From CAZHPA01 sp964533945 (GTDB lineage: Bacteria > Bacillota > Clostridia > Lachnospirales > WRBF01), in assembly GCA_964533945.1 (NCBI GenBank), contig CAZHPA010000003.1:1-64000 (forward strand): a DNA stretch of 64,000 nt. The letters are read 5' to 3'. The notes under the pieces were generated by a model, which saw only the letters and a program-made list of their open reading frames with translations, did no database searches and was not told where the DNA came from. A program made the translations under genes and the position numbers. Shown in pieces: positions 63,401 through 64,000 of this stretch (its first letter is position 1; each line of letters begins with the position of its first letter).

Positions 63401-64000
63401 AAGTTAAGTTCTATTGTTATTCCGCAGCGTGTAACCACTATAGATAGTAAAACATTTTCGGGCTGCAAAAAATTAACTTCAATACAAATTCCTGAAAACG
63501 TTGATTATATTGGAAGTTTTGCTTTTGAAAGCTGCGCTAGCTTAACTTCTATTAAATTACCAAGCAAATTAACAAGCATTGGTATAGCAGCTTTTGCACA
63601 ATGCGGCTTAACTTCAATAGAGATACCTGAAGGCGTAACGTATATTGACCGTTCGGCATTTGCAGAATGTGCTAATTTAGCTTTGGCAACAATTCCAAAA
63701 AGTGTTGAAGTTATAAGTGATGGTACATTTGCACAATGCCCCAACTTAACAATTCGCTGTTATAAAAACTCATTAGGTTTTAAATATGCGCAAGCTATGG
63801 AAATTGCATACGAATTAATAGATAGCGGAACACTTGGAAATTGGGAATATAGCATTAACGAAGAAGCAATTGTTATTGATAAATATAACGGCGCAGACAA
63901 CGAAGTTATTGTTCCTTCCGAAATTAATCAAAAGCCTGTTAAATCTATAAGTGCAGAAGCATTTAAATCGAATAGCAGCATAGCTTCTGTAAAAATTCCG
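60461..64000 (+). CDS. M6-family metalloprotease with BspA LRR repeats (3' end outside window)
   Basis: The frame runs open from ATG 60461 (AAAGGATGG upstream) to the window edge, 1180 codons. A signal peptide (about 22 residues) precedes an M6-type domain: the zinc site HELGHVLGLPDLYDYG (His351, Glu352, His355) is followed by YSLMGSGNWG. From about residue 590 there are LRR_5/BspA units like those of the neighbours, with a higher-order 207-base (69-residue, three-unit) period near 62883-63300. M6 enzymes include immune inhibitor A-type secreted proteases. The C-terminus, where a dockerin or anchor would lie, is not visible. Confidence 0.88.
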   Translation, partial: MVKLIAKSVLITLAILTLFVNVYATPASPQPFDAIQSDGTAIKIKGYGDEYFNWYEDMQGNVVEYNFKSSDWCYAYISEGKLLPTSVPVNSKLKVKSLERKDLTPLIENIDRSSLEQTAKINYPPYSPFTPDVLNDLDESREPKQDLLVLLIEFKDVKLTKDINYWKQHYFNSQIKSVNGYYEEVSKGKQSFNPVLFATKAKTFEDQNGNIIQLEDGVAKVTLNQNHHGINNRTAITNEIKEAFNIAKDYIDFSVYENYYGYIKQEELSVSTVIAGWEESNSANASKSNTTWAFARRVVAGNSMVTVRLEDSEQSEQHRVELLSFATQGEIYSGNELNDKAQPMGVGVTVHELGHVLGLPDLYDYGMDSEGIGAYSLMGSGNWGKAENDTIPGQTPVHLDAWSKIALGFVEPTTIKGDSEIFNDYILNSFDAENYNVLKVTSSADENQYFLLENRQKTGYDEGLFNHTENSGILIYHVDEKVPTTLMKSFVNDNKYHKYIDVEEANGSSQLDSVIWGRYSNHFFSETQNTFSESTTLNSNFYIQTEGTHEAIAGIDDRECHLQEIKSGINLFIKSPSQQSMSITIGLSNFSYKINDDDETVSITKYNGNDEVVIIPSKIDGKNITVIEDGAFLGCDNLQGVKVFEDNLNYSSEDGVLYNKDKTALVKFPQAKETAQFAILESITEIGSNAFYGCSGLNSLEIPKNVVSIGENAFANCPNLKIYCYENSYAHEYAKANEVPYEVIYEVNLNDWEYTINENSVTINNYIGQSLKTIVPDEIDGKPVTIIGSFAFANNINLVSIEIPECITVIEESAFFGCENLIDVNIPQNVIEISSQLFENCLSLETIVIPESITSIGSRAFANCKSLLSIPIPENVTIIEEGAFFSCEKLTNVNIPEGITEISFQLFENCLSLEAIVIPESVTSIGSRAFANCKSLSSVEIPESVTIIKSGAFFTCENLIFIELPEQLEQIENSAFLNCFKLSSIVIPQRVTTIDSKTFSGCKKLTSIQIPENVDYIGSFAFESCASLTSIKLPSKLTSIGIAAFAQCGLTSIEIPEGVTYIDRSAFAECANLALATIPKSVEVISDGTFAQCPNLTIRCYKNSLGFKYAQAMEIAYELIDSGTLGNWEYSINEEAIVIDKYNGADNEVIVPSEINQKPVKSISAEAFKSNSSIASVKIP
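62883..63300 (+). repeat. 207-bp higher-order LRR repeat in the protease gene
   Basis: Blocks of three LRR units (69 residues) recur with a 207-base period, for example near 62883 and 63090; SQLFENCLSLETIVIPESIT and FQLFENCLSLEAIVIPESVT match closely. Synonymous differences show the copies are older than the 69-base pair in the neighbour. Confidence 0.72.

Overview
The window is A+T-rich DNA of a Gram-positive, clostridial type. The supporting signs are strong AGGAGG-like ribosome binding sites, TTGACA-17-TATAAT promoters, LL-diaminopimelate aminotransferase, a SpoIVFB-like site-2 protease and a PdaB-like deacetylase (both pointing to an endospore-forming lineage), ECF transporters, SLH-anchored surface proteins and a Na+-pumping decarboxylase. 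I saw no rRNA or tRNA gene, CRISPR array or intact transposase gene. The genus cannot be named from the sequence alone.

Layout. 1-390: a right-end-like hairpin of an IS200/IS605-type element and a run of stem-loops. 388-2609: a Gx-type membrane protein, a TauE/SafE permease and a polysaccharide deacetylase. 2701-5788: a ferrous iron module (feoA, feoB) divergent from a DtxR/MntR-type regulator that is preceded by a truncated tandem copy of itself; DtxR-box-like palindromes lie before feoA and again just before feoB. 5829-7472: a secreted TolC-like protein with a copper-amine-oxidase-type N-terminal domain. 7628-12680: an operon with its own consensus promoter, encoding a metallo-beta-lactamase/beta-CASP-like hydrolase, a GrpE-like protein and a large divergent Hsp70. 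12709-17544: a five-gene biotin-dependent Na+ pump operon (divergent acyl-CoA carboxyltransferase, OadG, biotin carrier, OadB, OadA). 17563-22612: a flavin-type oxidoreductase with an HxlR regulator, then ppx-ppk-smpB. 22733-24916: an Asn/Thr-rich repetitive lipoprotein. 25133-28301: a YycI-like membrane protein and a darA-yaaR-holB-LemA-like cluster. 28361-33281: a secreted repeat protein, a MATE exporter and a SpoIVFB pair. 33556-33637: a second, inverted copy of the hairpin element. 33657-36352: dapL, an unknown gene and dapF. 36454-41749: a conserved unknown gene, an ECF transporter (T, A, A', S), an amidohydrolase and an orphan ABC ATPase.

41881-64000 is a surface-protein region: a Gly/Ala/Thr-rich exported protein, three giant BspA-type leucine-rich-repeat proteins (two ending in dockerin-like Ca-binding repeats, one also carrying a class-3 lipase domain), a 1592-residue S-layer-anchored multi-domain protein whose N-terminus may be cohesin-like, and an M6 metalloprotease with LRR repeats that runs off the window. 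Three of these genes share a TTG(A/C)C(C/A)-17-TAAA(A/C)T promoter. Together they look like a locally expanded, S-layer-tethered surface complex.

The most promising system-level observations are (i) the MBL-GrpE-like-Hsp70 operon, a private chaperone set without a J-domain gene; (ii) the dockerin/SLH surface cluster; and (iii) the duplicated regulator and duplicated operator in the iron module. All functions are inferred from motifs read by eye; no database search was run.
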